The notes: a model not told the origin generated them from the sequence alone. DNA of 64,000 bases from Maritalea porphyrae (GCF_030159895.1 NZ_BSNI01000002.1:2382306-2446305); one strand, 5' to 3'. Shown: positions 27,078 through 37,288, numbered from the stretch's first letter. Translations and numbers: made by a program.

Positions 27078-27148
27078 TTTGCCAACAGATGCGATTTTTG
27101 CTGAATTAGATTCTGCGCGGTTTTTCCGCGCAGAATTGGGAGGAAAAA

Positions 27149-27532
27149 ATGTGCCAACTCTTTGTCGGTGCTGATACAGGCCTTTGGGAAAACCAAACAC
27201 GGTCAATGCGCATTGATGGCATGGCCACCAGCGTGCGTTTGGAAGAGTTTTACTGGCAAGTGCTCACCGAAATCGGGGCAAGAGACGGCCTTTCTGTTGG
27301 CCAACTGGTTACACGCCTATTCTTAGAGACAACAGAAGCGGGCCACGATCCAGATAATTTTGCGTCATTCTTGCGGGTTTGCTGCGGTCGATATCTTGCA
27401 TTGCAACTCACAGGCGATATCCCAACCGACAAAGACGCGGATATAGCCTCGCTTGATGCGTCCAGCATTTTGGCGAAAGAGCGCCTCTCCCGCCAAGACG
27501 CTAAAGACCAACCGCTGAACAAAGCCAGCTAA
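27149..27532 (+). CDS. Ribbon-helix-helix (RHH_4) protein
   Basis: A 127-residue protein of the alphaproteobacterial RHH_4 family (PF13467). The first 70 residues, M-C-Q-L-F-V-G-A-D, T-R-S-M-R-I-D-G-M-A-T-S-V-R-L-E-E-F-Y-W and A-R-D-G-L-S-V-G-Q-L-V, hold the ribbon-helix-helix; the rest is acidic and variable. GGGAGG precedes the ATG. Likely a DNA-binding protein or arylsulfate-sulfotransferase-like relative as sometimes labelled; target unknown. Its stop overlaps that of the ketoacyl synthase in CTAA. Confidence 0.85.
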   Translation: MCQLFVGADTGLWENQTRSMRIDGMATSVRLEEFYWQVLTEIGARDGLSVGQLVTRLFLETTEAGHDPDNFASFLRVCCGRYLALQLTGDIPTDKDADIASLDASSILAKERLSRQDAKDQPLNKAS

Positions 27533-28812
27533 ACGGCGCTAAAGATCAACGACGCATTTACGCCGCCAAATCCAAAACCATTGGACAAGACATGTTTGAT
27601 GTCCCATTCCCTTGGCTTGTTCGCGACAAGCTCGAACTTGTCCGCTTCAGGTTCAGGGTCCTCAATGTTAAGCCCCGCTGGCACGATATTGTTGCGCAGG
27701 GCCATTATCGAATAGACCGCTTCAATTGCGCCCGCAGCGCCAAGCAAGTGCCCAACCGAGGACTTGGTTGAAGTGACCGGCAAATCCTTGCCCCGCCCCT
27801 CAAACACCGCAGATATGCCCGCGATTTCGGCTGCATCGCCCACCGGCGTCGAAGTACTGTGCGCATTAATATAACTGATATCTGACGGCGCCAGCTCTGC
27901 CATTCGCAATGCTTGACGCATCGCGCGCTGACCACCTTCACCGTCTGGCGCTGACGCCGTCAAATGAAATGCATCGCCGGAAGTTCCATAGCCGGATAGG
28001 ACTGCAAGTGGTTCTGCACCGCGCTTTTGTGCATGGCTTAATCGTTCAATCACCAATACAGCCGCACCTTCGGACAAAACGAAACCAGCATGTTTCTTAT
28101 CAAATGGGCGGGATGCGGTTTCTGGCGTATCGTTGAAGTCAGTAGCCAAGGCGCGCGCAGCCGCAAACCCACCGATAGATACGGGGTCAACACAGGCTTC
28201 CGCGCCCCCACATATCGCCACGTCCGCCTCGCCCGTCATAATGAGGCGCATGCCGTCACCAATTGCTTGAGCCGATGCCGCGCAGGCAGTGACGGGAGCA
28301 CCAATTGGTCCTTTGAGTTGGTGCAGAATTGAAATGTGACCTGCGGCCAAATTGGCCAAGAAAGAAGGCACCACAAAAGGTGACAAGCGCCTAGGGCCCC
28401 GGCTATCGATCGTGCGAGTTGCGGCGGTCATTGCAGGAAAACCGCCAACACCAGTGGCAATAATGGTGGCGCTTCGCTCTTTTTCCTGATCAGTTGCAGG
28501 CGCCCATCCAGCTTGGCTTAGTGCCTCGTTGGCAGCTGCAATGCCATATTGGATAAATAAATCCATCTTCTTGATGTCTTTTGGCGCAATGTGATCATCG
28601 GCTGCAAACCCAAACTCATCGTCTTCTTTTGTGGGCACCACACCGGCAATCTTTGCAGCAAACTCAGTTGTATCAAAACGGTTGTGGGCAACAACACCAC
28701 TTTTGCCGCCCAACAATCTATCCCAATTCACCTGAACGCCGACGCCAAGTGGGCTTACCGCGCCCATTCCTGTCACCACAATTGGGTCTTGCTTTAAATC
28801 TCTAAAATCCAT
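27529..28812 (-). CDS. Beta-ketoacyl-ACP synthase (FabF-like)
   Basis: A 427-residue condensing enzyme with the Cys-His-His set: Cys in V-T-A-C-A-A-S-A-Q (near residue 176), His in I-N-A-H-S-T-S-T-P and Lys/His in T-K-S-S-V-G-H-L-L-G-A-A-G-A-I-E. It starts D-P-I-V-V-T-G-M-G-A-V-S-P-L-G. No acyl carrier protein or other fab gene is adjacent, so this is a stand-alone KAS II-type enzyme of the sort used for specialised or very long acyl chains. Its upstream region carries two GTGTA-N2-TACAC sites that recur before the neighbouring marR gene, implying control by that regulator. Confidence 0.92.
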   Translation of the reverse strand: MDFRDLKQDPIVVTGMGAVSPLGVGVQVNWDRLLGGKSGVVAHNRFDTTEFAAKIAGVVPTKEDDEFGFAADDHIAPKDIKKMDLFIQYGIAAANEALSQAGWAPATDQEKERSATIIATGVGGFPAMTAATRTIDSRGPRRLSPFVVPSFLANLAAGHISILHQLKGPIGAPVTACAASAQAIGDGMRLIMTGEADVAICGGAEACVDPVSIGGFAAARALATDFNDTPETASRPFDKKHAGFVLSEGAAVLVIERLSHAQKRGAEPLAVLSGYGTSGDAFHLTASAPDGEGGQRAMRQALRMAELAPSDISYINAHSTSTPVGDAAEIAGISAVFEGRGKDLPVTSTKSSVGHLLGAAGAIEAVYSIMALRNNIVPAGLNIEDPEPEADKFELVANKPREWDIKHVLSNGFGFGGVNASLIFSAV

Positions 28813-28867
28813 TTGCTTTCTCTTTCAGTTCAATCTCTTTTTGTTCGCCGACAAGTCATCTAGCACC

Positions 28868-28879
28868 GTGTATTTACAC
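28868..28879. promoter_or_regulatory. MarR operator candidate 1
   Basis: GTGTATTTACAC, a GTGTA-N2-TACAC dyad, 56 bases upstream of the ketoacyl synthase start. It matches two other sites nearby. Confidence 0.65.
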
Positions 28880-28942
28880 AGCTTGGCGCGCGATATTCCC
28901 AACCCGAGGTGGTAACTAACACACTGATTTCACCCAACTTTC

Positions 28943-28954
28943 GTGTATATACAC
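28943..28954. promoter_or_regulatory. MarR operator candidate 2
   Basis: GTGTATATACAC, a perfect 12-base palindrome of the same GTGTA-N2-TACAC form, between the end of marR and the ketoacyl synthase gene and 64 bases from site 1 edge to edge. Confidence 0.65.
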
Positions 28955-28989
28955 ACCAATAGGACAAACAGATTTTGGAACAGCGAGCA

Positions 28990-29427
28990 TTATGAGCTTT
29001 CAGCGCGACTTAGTTCAGCTGTTATACGTCTAAGGACATCCAAAGCTTGATCCACTTCCTCACGCGTAACACGTTTAAACGCCATATTTTGCGCTTGACG
29101 CCAAGCGGGTGTCATATCTGTCATCAATTGCCGGCCACTGGGCGTTAATTGCACAGTACGCGCATTGCCCTTCCTTGCAGCAACAAGTTTCACCAATCCC
29201 TTTTTTTCAAGTAGTGCTAAATTGCGCGTCAAGGTAGTGCGTTCAATTGCAAGAAACTCGGCCAATGCCGAAACTGAATTGTGGTCGGTGCCCACAAGGG
29301 ATGCGAGCAATGAAAACTGCTCGGTAGAAACATCAAACTCACGCATATGCTCAGCGAAGCGACGCGTCATTACCCTTGCAGCGGCTCGCGTATTCCGCAA
29401 CAAACACTTTTCGATTTCAGATTCCAT
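28990..29427 (-). CDS. MarR-family regulator
   Basis: A 145-residue MarR protein: winged helix with S-V-S-A-L-A-E-F-L-A-I-E-R-T-T-L-T-R-N-L-A-L-L-E-K-K-G-L-V as helices 3 and 4 (read in two blocks around residues 53-80), wing A-A-R-K-G-N-A-R-T-V-Q-L-T, and dimer helices at both ends. One GTGTA-N2-TACAC palindrome lies 15 bases before its start and two more lie upstream of the ketoacyl synthase gene that follows, so it probably represses itself and that gene. FabT of streptococci is a MarR precedent for fatty acid control. Confidence 0.9.
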   Translation of the reverse strand: MESEIEKCLLRNTRAAARVMTRRFAEHMREFDVSTEQFSLLASLVGTDHNSVSALAEFLAIERTTLTRNLALLEKKGLVKLVAARKGNARTVQLTPSGRQLMTDMTPAWRQAQNMAFKRVTREEVDQALDVLRRITAELSRAESS

Positions 29428-29441
29428 GCTCCAATCACTAC

Positions 29442-29455
29442 TGTGTATCTACACA
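29442..29455. promoter_or_regulatory. MarR operator candidate 3 (marR promoter)
   Basis: TGTGTATCTACACA, a dyad with six-base arms and the same core as the two sites upstream of the ketoacyl synthase gene. It begins 15 bases before the marR start codon, a position that suits autorepression. Confidence 0.7.
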
Positions 29456-29604
29456 ATGTCAAGAAATATTGTTTCTGCACAAGCCAATGGCGCCAATTTG
29501 ACCCCAGCACTTTGCGTTTTTTGATTACAGTGCTATAGGGCAGCGGAATGCCTGTCCCCCACAAACAGGTCTCCCCGTTTAACCAACGCTATGCGGAGTA
29601 TCCC

Positions 29605-30822
29605 ATGAGCAAAATCAAGGTAACGAACCCAATCGTCGAACTCGACGGCGATGAGATGACACGTATCATCTGGCAGTTCATTAAAGACAAACTCATCCAC
29701 CCATATTTGGACGTGGACCTGCACTATTACGATCTTGGAATCGAAGCGCGCGATGCGACTGATGACCAAATCACCGTGGACGCTGCAAACGCGATCAAAA
29801 AGCACGGCGTTGGCGTAAAATGCGCAACCATCACACCTGATGAAGATCGTGTTGAAGAGTTTGGCCTGAAGCGCATGTACCGCTCACCAAACGGCACAAT
29901 CCGTAACATTCTTGGTGGCGTTATCTTCCGCGAGCCAATCATCTGCCGCAACGTACCGCGTTTGGTTCCAGGTTGGACGCAGCCGATCATCGTTGGCCGT
30001 CACGCATTCGGTGACCAATATCGCGCAACCGACTTCCGCTTCCCAGGCAAAGGCAAGCTGACAGTTAAATTCGTTGGCGAAGATGGCAAAGAAATCGAGC
30101 ACGAAGTGTTTGATGCACCAAGCTCAGGCGTTGCCATGGCAATGTACAACTTGGATGATTCAATTCGCGATTTCGCACGCGCATCAATGAACTACGCTTT
30201 GCAGCGCGGCGTGCCTTGCTACCTGTCCACAAAGAACACAATTTTGAAGGCCTATGACGGCCAGTTCAAAGACTTGTTCCAAGAAGTGTTTGATAACGAA
30301 TTTGCTGACGCATATGCAGAAAAGAAAATTTGGTACGAACACCGCTTGATCGACGACATGGTTGCATCAGCTCTTAAATGGTCTGGCGGCTATGTTTGGG
30401 CTTGTAAGAACTATGATGGCGACGTTCAGTCAGACATCGTTGCGCAGGGCTTTGGTTCATTGGGTCTAATGACTTCGGTTCTGATGTCACCAGACGGCAA
30501 AACAGTTGAATCAGAAGCAGCACACGGCACAGTGACCCGTCACTACCGTCAGCACCAAAAAGGTGAAGCAACTTCAACCAACTCAACAGCTTCAATCTTT
30601 GCTTGGACACGTGGCTTGGCTCACCGTGCGAAGCTGGACGACAATGCTGAGTTGGCAAAGTTCGCCAAAACGCTTGAAGAGACTGTGATCAACACAATCG
30701 AAAGCGGCGGCATGACAAAAGATTTGGCACTGCTTGTTGGCCCAGAGCAAGAATGGCTTTCAACAATTGGCTTCCTTGAAGCAATTGACGAAAACCTTCA
30801 AAAGGCCATGTCTGCTGGCTAG
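29605..30822 (+). CDS. icd: NADP-dependent isocitrate dehydrogenase
   Basis: A 405-residue IDH of the eukaryote-like homodimeric type: [13 protein letters not shown] at the start, [18 protein letters not shown], and [10 protein letters not shown] followed by [11 protein letters not shown]. It makes 2-oxoglutarate and NADPH in the citric acid cycle. ATG 29605 has GGAG eight bases upstream and matches the family; the frame is open to 29548. A strong terminator follows. Confidence 0.97.
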   Translation: MSKIKVTNPIVELDGDEMTRIIWQFIKDKLIHPYLDVDLHYYDLGIEARDATDDQITVDAANAIKKHGVGVKCATITPDEDRVEEFGLKRMYRSPNGTIRNILGGVIFREPIICRNVPRLVPGWTQPIIVGRHAFGDQYRATDFRFPGKGKLTVKFVGEDGKEIEHEVFDAPSSGVAMAMYNLDDSIRDFARASMNYALQRGVPCYLSTKNTILKAYDGQFKDLFQEVFDNEFADAYAEKKIWYEHRLIDDMVASALKWSGGYVWACKNYDGDVQSDIVAQGFGSLGLMTSVLMSPDGKTVESEAAHGTVTRHYRQHQKGEATSTNSTASIFAWTRGLAHRAKLDDNAELAKFAKTLEETVINTIESGGMTKDLALLVGPEQEWLSTIGFLEAIDENLQKAMSAG

Positions 30823-30848
30823 TCAGCTTTAATCGCTGTAAGATTTTG

Positions 30849-30880
30849 ACCGTCCGCACCTAGTGCGGGCGGTTTTTTGT
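30849..30880 (+). terminator. Rho-independent terminator after icd
   Basis: ACCGTCCGCAC pairs with GTGCGGGCGGT over eleven pairs (one G-U) with a three-base loop and is followed by six T's. Only ten bases then separate it from the ATG region of the next gene, whose ribosome site GGAGGAA begins just after the T run. Confidence 0.92.
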
Positions 30881-30890
30881 TGGAGGAACT

Positions 30891-31382
30891 ATGACTAACA
30901 TAAAGCAGTCGGGCCGTTGTTTATGCGGCGGAGTAACCTACGACGTGTCCGCACCACCAATTCACACAACGATCTGCCATTGCAAAATGTGCCAGCGCTC
31001 AACGGGTTCTGCATACCTATTGGAACCAATTTTTTACGTTGGCGACTTCAGTGTAACTGCAGGTGAGACCAAGGTTTACACGCATATTTCCGATCGCAGC
31101 GCCCTAGCGCTATATGTAAACTTCTGCGCAAATTGCGGGACAAAACTGTTCCAAACTTTTGAGCGTTTCCCAGAAGCCCTCGGGGTGTTTGGCGGCACAT
31201 TTGATGACCCCAATTGGTTTGCTCGCAACCCAGAAAACACCAGACATATATTCGTTGATTCAGCCATCAAAGGCGACATCTTGCCGGCCGATTACATGCT
31301 CTACCACCAGCACACCGCTGATGCCGCTACGGGTGAAAAGCAAGAGCCGTTTATACATAATGAGCACAAGACGGTCGAATGA
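30891..31382 (+). CDS. GFA-family zinc protein
   Basis: A 163-residue GFA-domain protein, the third here. Ligands: R-C-L-C-G-G near residue 10, C-H-C-K-M-C near residue 29 and F-C-A-N-C-G-T-K near residue 79. GGAGGAAC lies before the ATG, directly behind the icd terminator, so expression needs read-through or a promoter inside or overlapping the terminator region. Activity unknown. It converges on the ion channel gene with a four-base gap. Confidence 0.9.
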   Translation: MTNIKQSGRCLCGGVTYDVSAPPIHTTICHCKMCQRSTGSAYLLEPIFYVGDFSVTAGETKVYTHISDRSALALYVNFCANCGTKLFQTFERFPEALGVFGGTFDDPNWFARNPENTRHIFVDSAIKGDILPADYMLYHQHTADAATGEKQEPFIHNEHKTVE

Positions 31383-31386
31383 ACTA

Positions 31387-32568
31387 CTACTTTGCTTTAA
31401 GTCGCTCTTTCGCAATTTTACGGAAGTCTTCTTCCAAATGCGCATTGTGCATCAGCAAATAATTGAAGTCCTGCGCGTCAAGTTCCAGCAGGTCACACAC
31501 GGTCGCTGTTTTTGCTGAAAGCATGTTCAAGTCCTGCGCCAACAATGCTGTCTCACCAAAATGCTCGCCCGGCCCCAGCCGCAGCGACTGCCCGCCAGTT
31601 TCCACAACCACCTCGCCCGTGACGACAAAATACATCGCGTCGGTTACATCCCCTTCGCGCACAATAGTTGTGCCTTTGGGCAAATGTCGTGATTTAAGCA
31701 ACTCCATAATTTCGGCTATTTCGCCGGCATCTAGCTTTGCAAACAAATCGACTTTCGAGATCATATTCCAGGTCACAACGAAATTGCGTTGGTTTACCTC
31801 CATCGCAAAGCCATTGGAAAGAATGCCGATGGGAAGAGCAAAAACTCCAACGCCAAAAATCATGATTAGCCCCGCAAACCATCGCCCCAGTGCCGTCACA
31901 GGAACCACATCGCCATAGCCGATTGTCGTCAAGGTCGCCAACGCCCACCACATTGCAGAGGGAATGTCGCCGAAATTCTCGGGCTGCACGTTCCCCTCAA
32001 TGGCATACATCCCCGAAGCGGCAATCAGCACCAAAGCAACCAATATGAGTAGAACGCCCATCAAAGAACGCCCCTCTCGGTGCACGACACGGCCAAACAA
32101 TTGAAAAGCTGAAGAATAGCGCGCAATTCGCAGGAACCTGAGCATCGACAAAACACGTAAAATGCGCAAATCGACGGAGCTACCTGGACCAATGTAGAAT
32201 GGCAAGATTGCAATCAAGTCGACCAACGCAAGCGGCGTAAACATGTATTGGACACGTGCCCAAACCGGGTGACCATCACGGCGCAAAGGGTGTTCAACAC
32301 AGACCCACAGCCGCAGCAAATACTCTATTGAGAAGACAATAATTGACACATAAAGAATGATATCAAGCTGAACAGCATAGTCTTCTTTAAAGCCGTCCAC
32401 CGTCCCCAATACGAATGCAAATGTGTTCAGAAAAATCAGCGTTACCAACACCACATCGCTTATCAACGACGCTTTATCGCCGCCCGCTGAGGGTTCCAAA
32501 ATCTCAAACCATCTGCGCCGAAGCCGCTCCATTCTCGCTCGTTCCATGGCCATCCGCCTTTCAAACAT
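31387..32568 (-). CDS. Cyclic nucleotide-gated potassium channel (MlotiK1-like)
   Basis: A 393-residue six-span channel. Span 4 carries the arginine pattern D-L-R-I-L-R-V-L-S-M-L-R-F-L-R-I-A-R of a voltage sensor, the pore is T-L-T-T-I-G-Y-G-D-V-V-P, and residues 275-390 form a cyclic-nucleotide binding domain with F-V-V-T-G-E-V and G-P-G-E-H-F-G-E-T-A-L-L. The direct link from last span to binding domain, with little C-linker, is like MlotiK1. In the phosphate cassette G-E-T-A-L-L lacks the usual Arg-Ser/Thr pair, so ligand choice is uncertain. Starts at 32553 and 32547 are also possible. Confidence 0.9.
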   Translation of the reverse strand: MFERRMAMERARMERLRRRWFEILEPSAGGDKASLISDVVLVTLIFLNTFAFVLGTVDGFKEDYAVQLDIILYVSIIVFSIEYLLRLWVCVEHPLRRDGHPVWARVQYMFTPLALVDLIAILPFYIGPGSSVDLRILRVLSMLRFLRIARYSSAFQLFGRVVHREGRSLMGVLLILVALVLIAASGMYAIEGNVQPENFGDIPSAMWWALATLTTIGYGDVVPVTALGRWFAGLIMIFGVGVFALPIGILSNGFAMEVNQRNFVVTWNMISKVDLFAKLDAGEIAEIMELLKSRHLPKGTTIVREGDVTDAMYFVVTGEVVVETGGQSLRLGPGEHFGETALLAQDLNMLSAKTATVCDLLELDAQDFNYLLMHNAHLEEDFRKIAKERLKAK

Positions 32569-32737
32569 CAAAACGAAATTAGACCAAAACGGTAAAAAAT
32601 CTGGTTGCGAGGTTTGACTGCGGTAATTTGCCCCGCAGCATTTTCAAGGCCCGAATTGTTCATTTTTTGCACTTCCTGCCCTTTAAGGCATGCAGGCAAT
32701 GGCCATATGAGACATACATTCTTGATGGAGCCAAACA

Positions 32738-33466
32738 GTGACCCGCAAAAAACTTATTGCCACAGCATCTATTCCATTGTTTGCCCTTGGGCTTTCAACC
32801 GCATATGCCGATACAACGAAAAACTATGAGTTTTCATCATTCAACAAAGTTGAAGCGCAAGAAGGACTGAACGTTTCAGTTCAGCCAAGTGACGAATTTG
32901 TTGTCGAAGCAATTGCCGACAAGTCCGACCTTTTGGACAAGCTAGAAATCATCCAAGACGGTGACCATCTCATCATCAAGCGCAAAACTGACTGGGGAAT
33001 CACAGGCCTTCTCGATTGGATGAACAATTGGACAGACCGAGTGCAAATAAATGTGTTAATGCCAAACTTGGAGAGCGCCGAAGCTTCGACAGGCGCTGAT
33101 TTGCGCATAGGCGCCTTTAATTCCGAAAAGTTGCACCTCGAAGTTTCAACTGGTGCCGACTTGATCGTCAGCGACATAACGGCTGGGAACTTATCTGTTG
33201 ATGCAACAACTGGCGCAAACCTGACGGTAACCGGCACTTGCGACATGGTAGTCGCCGACGCTTCTTCAGGTGCAGATATTTGGGCCAAGGATCTTGTTTG
33301 TGAAGACGGTCGTGTTGAGGCCGCGAGTGGCGCAGATGTCGACGTTTCCATTTCCGAAAAAGTGAAGGCTGAAGCGTGGTCCGGCGGCACTGCCAACATC
33401 CATGGCACCCCAAAAACGACTGAAATCGAAGAAGGCTCTGGCGGCAAAGTCAACATTTTCCGTTAG
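32738..33466 (+). CDS. Secreted head-GIN domain (DUF2807) protein
   Basis: A 242-residue exported protein. A signal peptide ends near T-A-Y-A-D (about residue 24). The rest is a beta-helix of the DUF2807 auto-transporter adhesin head GIN family (PF10988), with the recurring rung A-S-T-G-A-D-L, V-S-T-G-A-D-L, A-T-T-G-A-N-L, A-S-S-G-A-D-I, A-A-S-G-A-D-V at about 20-residue spacing. Start is GTG with GGAG seven bases upstream. Role unknown; envelope-associated. Confidence 0.88.
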   Translation: MTRKKLIATASIPLFALGLSTAYADTTKNYEFSSFNKVEAQEGLNVSVQPSDEFVVEAIADKSDLLDKLEIIQDGDHLIIKRKTDWGITGLLDWMNNWTDRVQINVLMPNLESAEASTGADLRIGAFNSEKLHLEVSTGADLIVSDITAGNLSVDATTGANLTVTGTCDMVVADASSGADIWAKDLVCEDGRVEAASGADVDVSISEKVKAEAWSGGTANIHGTPKTTEIEEGSGGKVNIFR

Positions 33467-33543
33467 GCAATCGCACGAAACTAGATCGCCTCAAAGCTGA
33501 CACCTTCCAACTTTATCCACTCTGATAGAGTTGGGAGGGCGAA

Positions 33544-34518
33544 GTGAAAAAACGATACTGGATTCCTTTGACGATTGTCGGTGCAATCTGGGCGTGGAAT
33601 AGCTCACTCTTGGCCACGCCACCTCCCAAGGCACAAGCCAAGCTGCTCAGTCACCGCGGTGTCCATCAAACTTTTCATCGGCAAGACCTGACAAATCAAA
33701 CCTGTACTGCCACGCGGATCGACAACCCCAGACATGACCTAATTGAAAACACGCCGGATTCAACGCGTGCAGCATTTAACGCCGGCGCCGATGTGGTTGA
33801 AATTGACATACATCCAACCACTGACGGTCATTTCGTTGTATTCCATGATTGGACACTAGATTGCCGAACAAATGGAACCGGCGTCACACGCAAACAATCG
33901 CTCGCAGAACTTCAGTCTCTTGATATCGGCCATGGTTATACAGCTGACAACGGAGAGACATTTCCATTGCGTGGCAAATATGTGGGCGAGATGCCCGAAT
34001 TAGCGGACTTCATGCGCAAAATTCCGGGCAAGAAATTCCTCATTAATTTCAAGAGCGACGACCCTGCTGAAGGACCAGCCTTCATGCGTTTCCTCAAGGA
34101 AAACACTCAGGTCGAGAACCAAATCTTTGCAGTCTATGGAGGGGCTCGACCGACCGAACACGTTTTAGCGGCACGTCCCGGATGGCTTGGCTACACTAAA
34201 CCGCAAACAAAAAAATGTCTCATTGAGTATTTGGCAGTTGGCTGGACTGGCATTGTGCCAGAGCCGTGCAAAAACCGGCTCGTGGCCATTCCCGCAAACT
34301 ATTCCTGGGCTCTGTGGGGATGGCCCAACCGATTTCAACAACGCATGGTTGACGCGGGATCAAAAATCATACTTCTCGGGCCCATGGGATTGGATGATCC
34401 AGGGTCAACCGGTATTGACACACTAGAACAAACTTCAATGATCCCAACAGATTTTGATGGCTATGTGTGGACCAACCGCATTGAATTGATCGGCCCACAT
34501 CTAAAACGGAGCAATTAG
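33544..34518 (+). CDS. Glycerophosphodiester phosphodiesterase-family protein
   Basis: A 324-residue GDPD-family enzyme. An N-terminal hydrophobic segment (residues 5-22) suggests export or anchoring. The catalytic barrel has S-H-R-G near residue 37, then [19 protein letters not shown] and V-V-F-H-D-W-T-L, giving both catalytic histidines and the metal-binding acids. An insertion of about 25 residues with two cysteines lies between the H-R-G and E-N-T motifs, where the usual spacing is shorter. GTG start behind GGGAGGGCG. Its stop overlaps that of alaS in TTAG. Confidence 0.87.
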   Translation: MKKRYWIPLTIVGAIWAWNSSLLATPPPKAQAKLLSHRGVHQTFHRQDLTNQTCTATRIDNPRHDLIENTPDSTRAAFNAGADVVEIDIHPTTDGHFVVFHDWTLDCRTNGTGVTRKQSLAELQSLDIGHGYTADNGETFPLRGKYVGEMPELADFMRKIPGKKFLINFKSDDPAEGPAFMRFLKENTQVENQIFAVYGGARPTEHVLAARPGWLGYTKPQTKKCLIEYLAVGWTGIVPEPCKNRLVAIPANYSWALWGWPNRFQQRMVDAGSKIILLGPMGLDDPGSTGIDTLEQTSMIPTDFDGYVWTNRIELIGPHLKRSN

Positions 34519-37172
34519 CCCGCTATTGCGGCGCGAATGGCCTCAATAGCGGCATTTGCTTTCGCACCGTCAGGGCCACCACCCTGCGCCATGTCTGGGC
34601 GACCGCCGCCACCTTTGCCGCCAACGGCTTCAACACCAACGCGCACGAAGTCCACAGCGCTGAATTTTTCCTTCAAGTCATCTGTGACGCCGACAGCAAT
34701 ACCCGCTTTTCCATCCTCAGATACACCAGCAATCGCAACAATACCTGATTTGATTTGCGCTTTGCCTTGATCAACTAGCCCACGCAATTCGCGGGTCGGG
34801 ATGCCCTCAGCAACACGACCAACAAATGAAATGCCAGCAATTTCCTCTGGTCCACTTTCACCGGATGCGCCGCCGCCCATCGCCAGTTTTTGGCGAGCTT
34901 CGCTCAGTTGCTTTTCAAGTTGCTTGCGCTCGTCGATTAGTGCCTCGACGCGAGTCGCCGCATCGCGCGGGGCAACTTTCAAGCGGTCAGCAATGGCCTT
35001 TACGGTTCTGTCTTGTTCATCCAAGTACGCACGAGCGCCATCAGCGGTAAGCGCTTCTAAGCGCCGCACACCAGATGCCACCGCACTCTCGCCAACAACT
35101 TTTACCAAACCAATTTCGCCGGTGCTGCGCACATGCGTGCCGCCACAAAGTTCCATCGAATAGGTTTTGCCAGCTTTGTCGCCCTCGAGCGCCGTGCCCA
35201 TAGATACGACGCGCACTTCCTCACCGTATTTCTCACCAAACAATGCCATTGCGCCCGCTTCCTTGGCGTCTTCAACACCCATCAAGCGCGTTTCAACTGG
35301 AGAGTTTTGCAAAATGATCGCGTTGGCCATCCGTTCAATGTTGGCAATTTCTTCGTCGCTAACAGCTTTTGTGTGCGAAAAGTCAAAACGCAAACGATCT
35401 GGTGCGACCAGAGATCCCTTTTGCGCGACATGTGCACCCAATGTTTCTCTGAGCGCTTCGTGCAGCAAGTGGGTTGCCGAGTGGTTCGCACGAATTGCAG
35501 CGCGACGTTCTCGGTCGACCTTCATATCAAGCGGCTGACCAACCTTCACAGTGCCGGCTGTTACGTTAGCCGCATGCGCAAATACCTTTCCGACATGTTT
35601 GGTAACATTGCTAATTGCAACCTGACTGCCCTCACCTTGGGCAACACCGTGGTCGCCAACTTGACCGCCACTCTCGGCGTAAAAAGGTGTTTGATTGAGT
35701 ACGATAAAACCGTCTTCACCTTCATTTAGGATGTCAACTTCCGCCCCATCCTTCACAATAGCGGTTACAACGCCTTCGGCACGTTCATGCTCATACCCGA
35801 GAAACTCCGTTGCGCCAGCTTTGTCAGCAATTGCAAACCAAATTGCTTCATTGGCCGCATCACCCGAACCGCTCCAATTTGCACGCGCTTCTGCTTTTTG
35901 CGCTTCCATTGCAGCGTCAAAGCCCTTTTGATCAACCTCAACACCACGTTGACGCAATGCATCTTGGGTCAAATCAAGTGGAAAACCATAGGTATCATAG
36001 AGTTTAAACGCCGTGCTGCCATCAAGCACATCACCTTCACTAAGGTCCGCGCTTTCTTCCTCTAGAATAGAAAGTCCACGGCTCAGTGTTTTGAGGAAAC
36101 GCTCCTCTTCCAAACGAACAGTTTCCGAAATCATCTGTTCACCATGCACAAGTTCTGGATAGGCTTGTCCCATCTCTCGAACCAATGTCGGGACAACAGA
36201 GTGAATGACGGGTTTGTCCGTGCCCAACAAAGTGGCGTGGCGCATCGCACGACGCATAATGCGGCGCAGAACATATCCACGACCTTCGTTCGATGGCAAA
36301 ACACCTTCCGCAATCAAAAATGACATTGAACGCAGGTGATCTGCAATCACGCGACGACTCTGATCGCCTTTGTCACCAATATCAGTGTTGGTTGCGTTGG
36401 CGATATCACCGATCAATTTCTTGAACATGTCGGTTTCATAATTGTCGTGCGTGCCTTGCAACAATGCTGCAAAGCGCTCCAACCCCATGCCCGTATCGAT
36501 CGAAGGATTAGGGAGATTGGTTCGCTCACCATTCGCGTGCTGTTCATATTGCATGAACACCAAATTCCAGATCTCGATAAAACGGTCGCCATCTTCTTCC
36601 GCAGATCCTGGAGGACCACCCCAAATGTGATCCCCATGGTCGTAAAATATTTCTGAGGAAGGACCACAAGGACCAGTGTCACCCATCGACCAAAAATTGT
36701 CAGAAGTTGCAATGCGAATGATCTTGTCGTCACCAATGCCAGCAATCTTTTTCCAAAGGTCATATGCCTCGTCGTCCTCGGCATAAACGGTCACCAACAG
36801 TTTCTCAATTGGAAGACCATATTCTTTGGTGATCAGGTTCCACGCCAATTCGATAGCATTTTCTTTGAAATAATCGCCAAACGAGAAATTGCCCAACATT
36901 TCAAAGAATGTGTGGTGACGCGCAGTAAAGCCTACATTATCCAAGTCATTATGCTTACCACCAGCGCGTACACATTTTTGTGCTGACGTCGCACGCGTGT
37001 AGTCACGTTTCTCTAGTCCAGTGAACACGTTTTTAAACGGCACCATGCCTGAGTTTGTGAACATCAAGGTAGGGTCATTTTGCGGCACCAAGGGACCTGA
37101 CGCGACCACCTCGTGACCATTTTTTGAGAAATAGTCGATGAATTTTGAGCGGATTTGGTTGACGCTACTCAT
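34515..37172 (-). CDS. alaS: Alanyl-tRNA synthetase
   Basis: An 885-residue class II synthetase with the full domain set: catalytic core ([28 protein letters not shown]), tRNA recognition region, editing domain with zinc motifs H-S-A-T-H-L-L-H and C-G-G-T-H, a coiled coil near residues 735-765 and the glycine-rich C-Ala domain ending [15 protein letters not shown]. Downstream of recA, as in many alphaproteobacteria. Confidence 0.98.
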   Translation of the reverse strand: MSSVNQIRSKFIDYFSKNGHEVVASGPLVPQNDPTLMFTNSGMVPFKNVFTGLEKRDYTRATSAQKCVRAGGKHNDLDNVGFTARHHTFFEMLGNFSFGDYFKENAIELAWNLITKEYGLPIEKLLVTVYAEDDEAYDLWKKIAGIGDDKIIRIATSDNFWSMGDTGPCGPSSEIFYDHGDHIWGGPPGSAEEDGDRFIEIWNLVFMQYEQHANGERTNLPNPSIDTGMGLERFAALLQGTHDNYETDMFKKLIGDIANATNTDIGDKGDQSRRVIADHLRSMSFLIAEGVLPSNEGRGYVLRRIMRRAMRHATLLGTDKPVIHSVVPTLVREMGQAYPELVHGEQMISETVRLEEERFLKTLSRGLSILEEESADLSEGDVLDGSTAFKLYDTYGFPLDLTQDALRQRGVEVDQKGFDAAMEAQKAEARANWSGSGDAANEAIWFAIADKAGATEFLGYEHERAEGVVTAIVKDGAEVDILNEGEDGFIVLNQTPFYAESGGQVGDHGVAQGEGSQVAISNVTKHVGKVFAHAANVTAGTVKVGQPLDMKVDRERRAAIRANHSATHLLHEALRETLGAHVAQKGSLVAPDRLRFDFSHTKAVSDEEIANIERMANAIILQNSPVETRLMGVEDAKEAGAMALFGEKYGEEVRVVSMGTALEGDKAGKTYSMELCGGTHVRSTGEIGLVKVVGESAVASGVRRLEALTADGARAYLDEQDRTVKAIADRLKVAPRDAATRVEALIDERKQLEKQLSEARQKLAMGGGASGESGPEEIAGISFVGRVAEGIPTRELRGLVDQGKAQIKSGIVAIAGVSEDGKAGIAVGVTDDLKEKFSAVDFVRVGVEAVGGKGGGGRPDMAQGGGPDGAKANAAIEAIRAAIAG

Positions 37173-37288
37173 AAAGCCTTACCGGATAGGTTGATGGCCC
37201 CAACTATGCGGAGCAATTGACATTTTTGCTGGTTTTACCTTGCGTAGTGCCCCCTGTCTAGTTGAGTGTACATATCTGCCATTTGCAC

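Noticed and set aside
32881-33456. 191-codon frame antisense to the head-GIN protein
   Set aside because: Mirrors the repeat structure of the real gene on the other strand and lacks a start signal.
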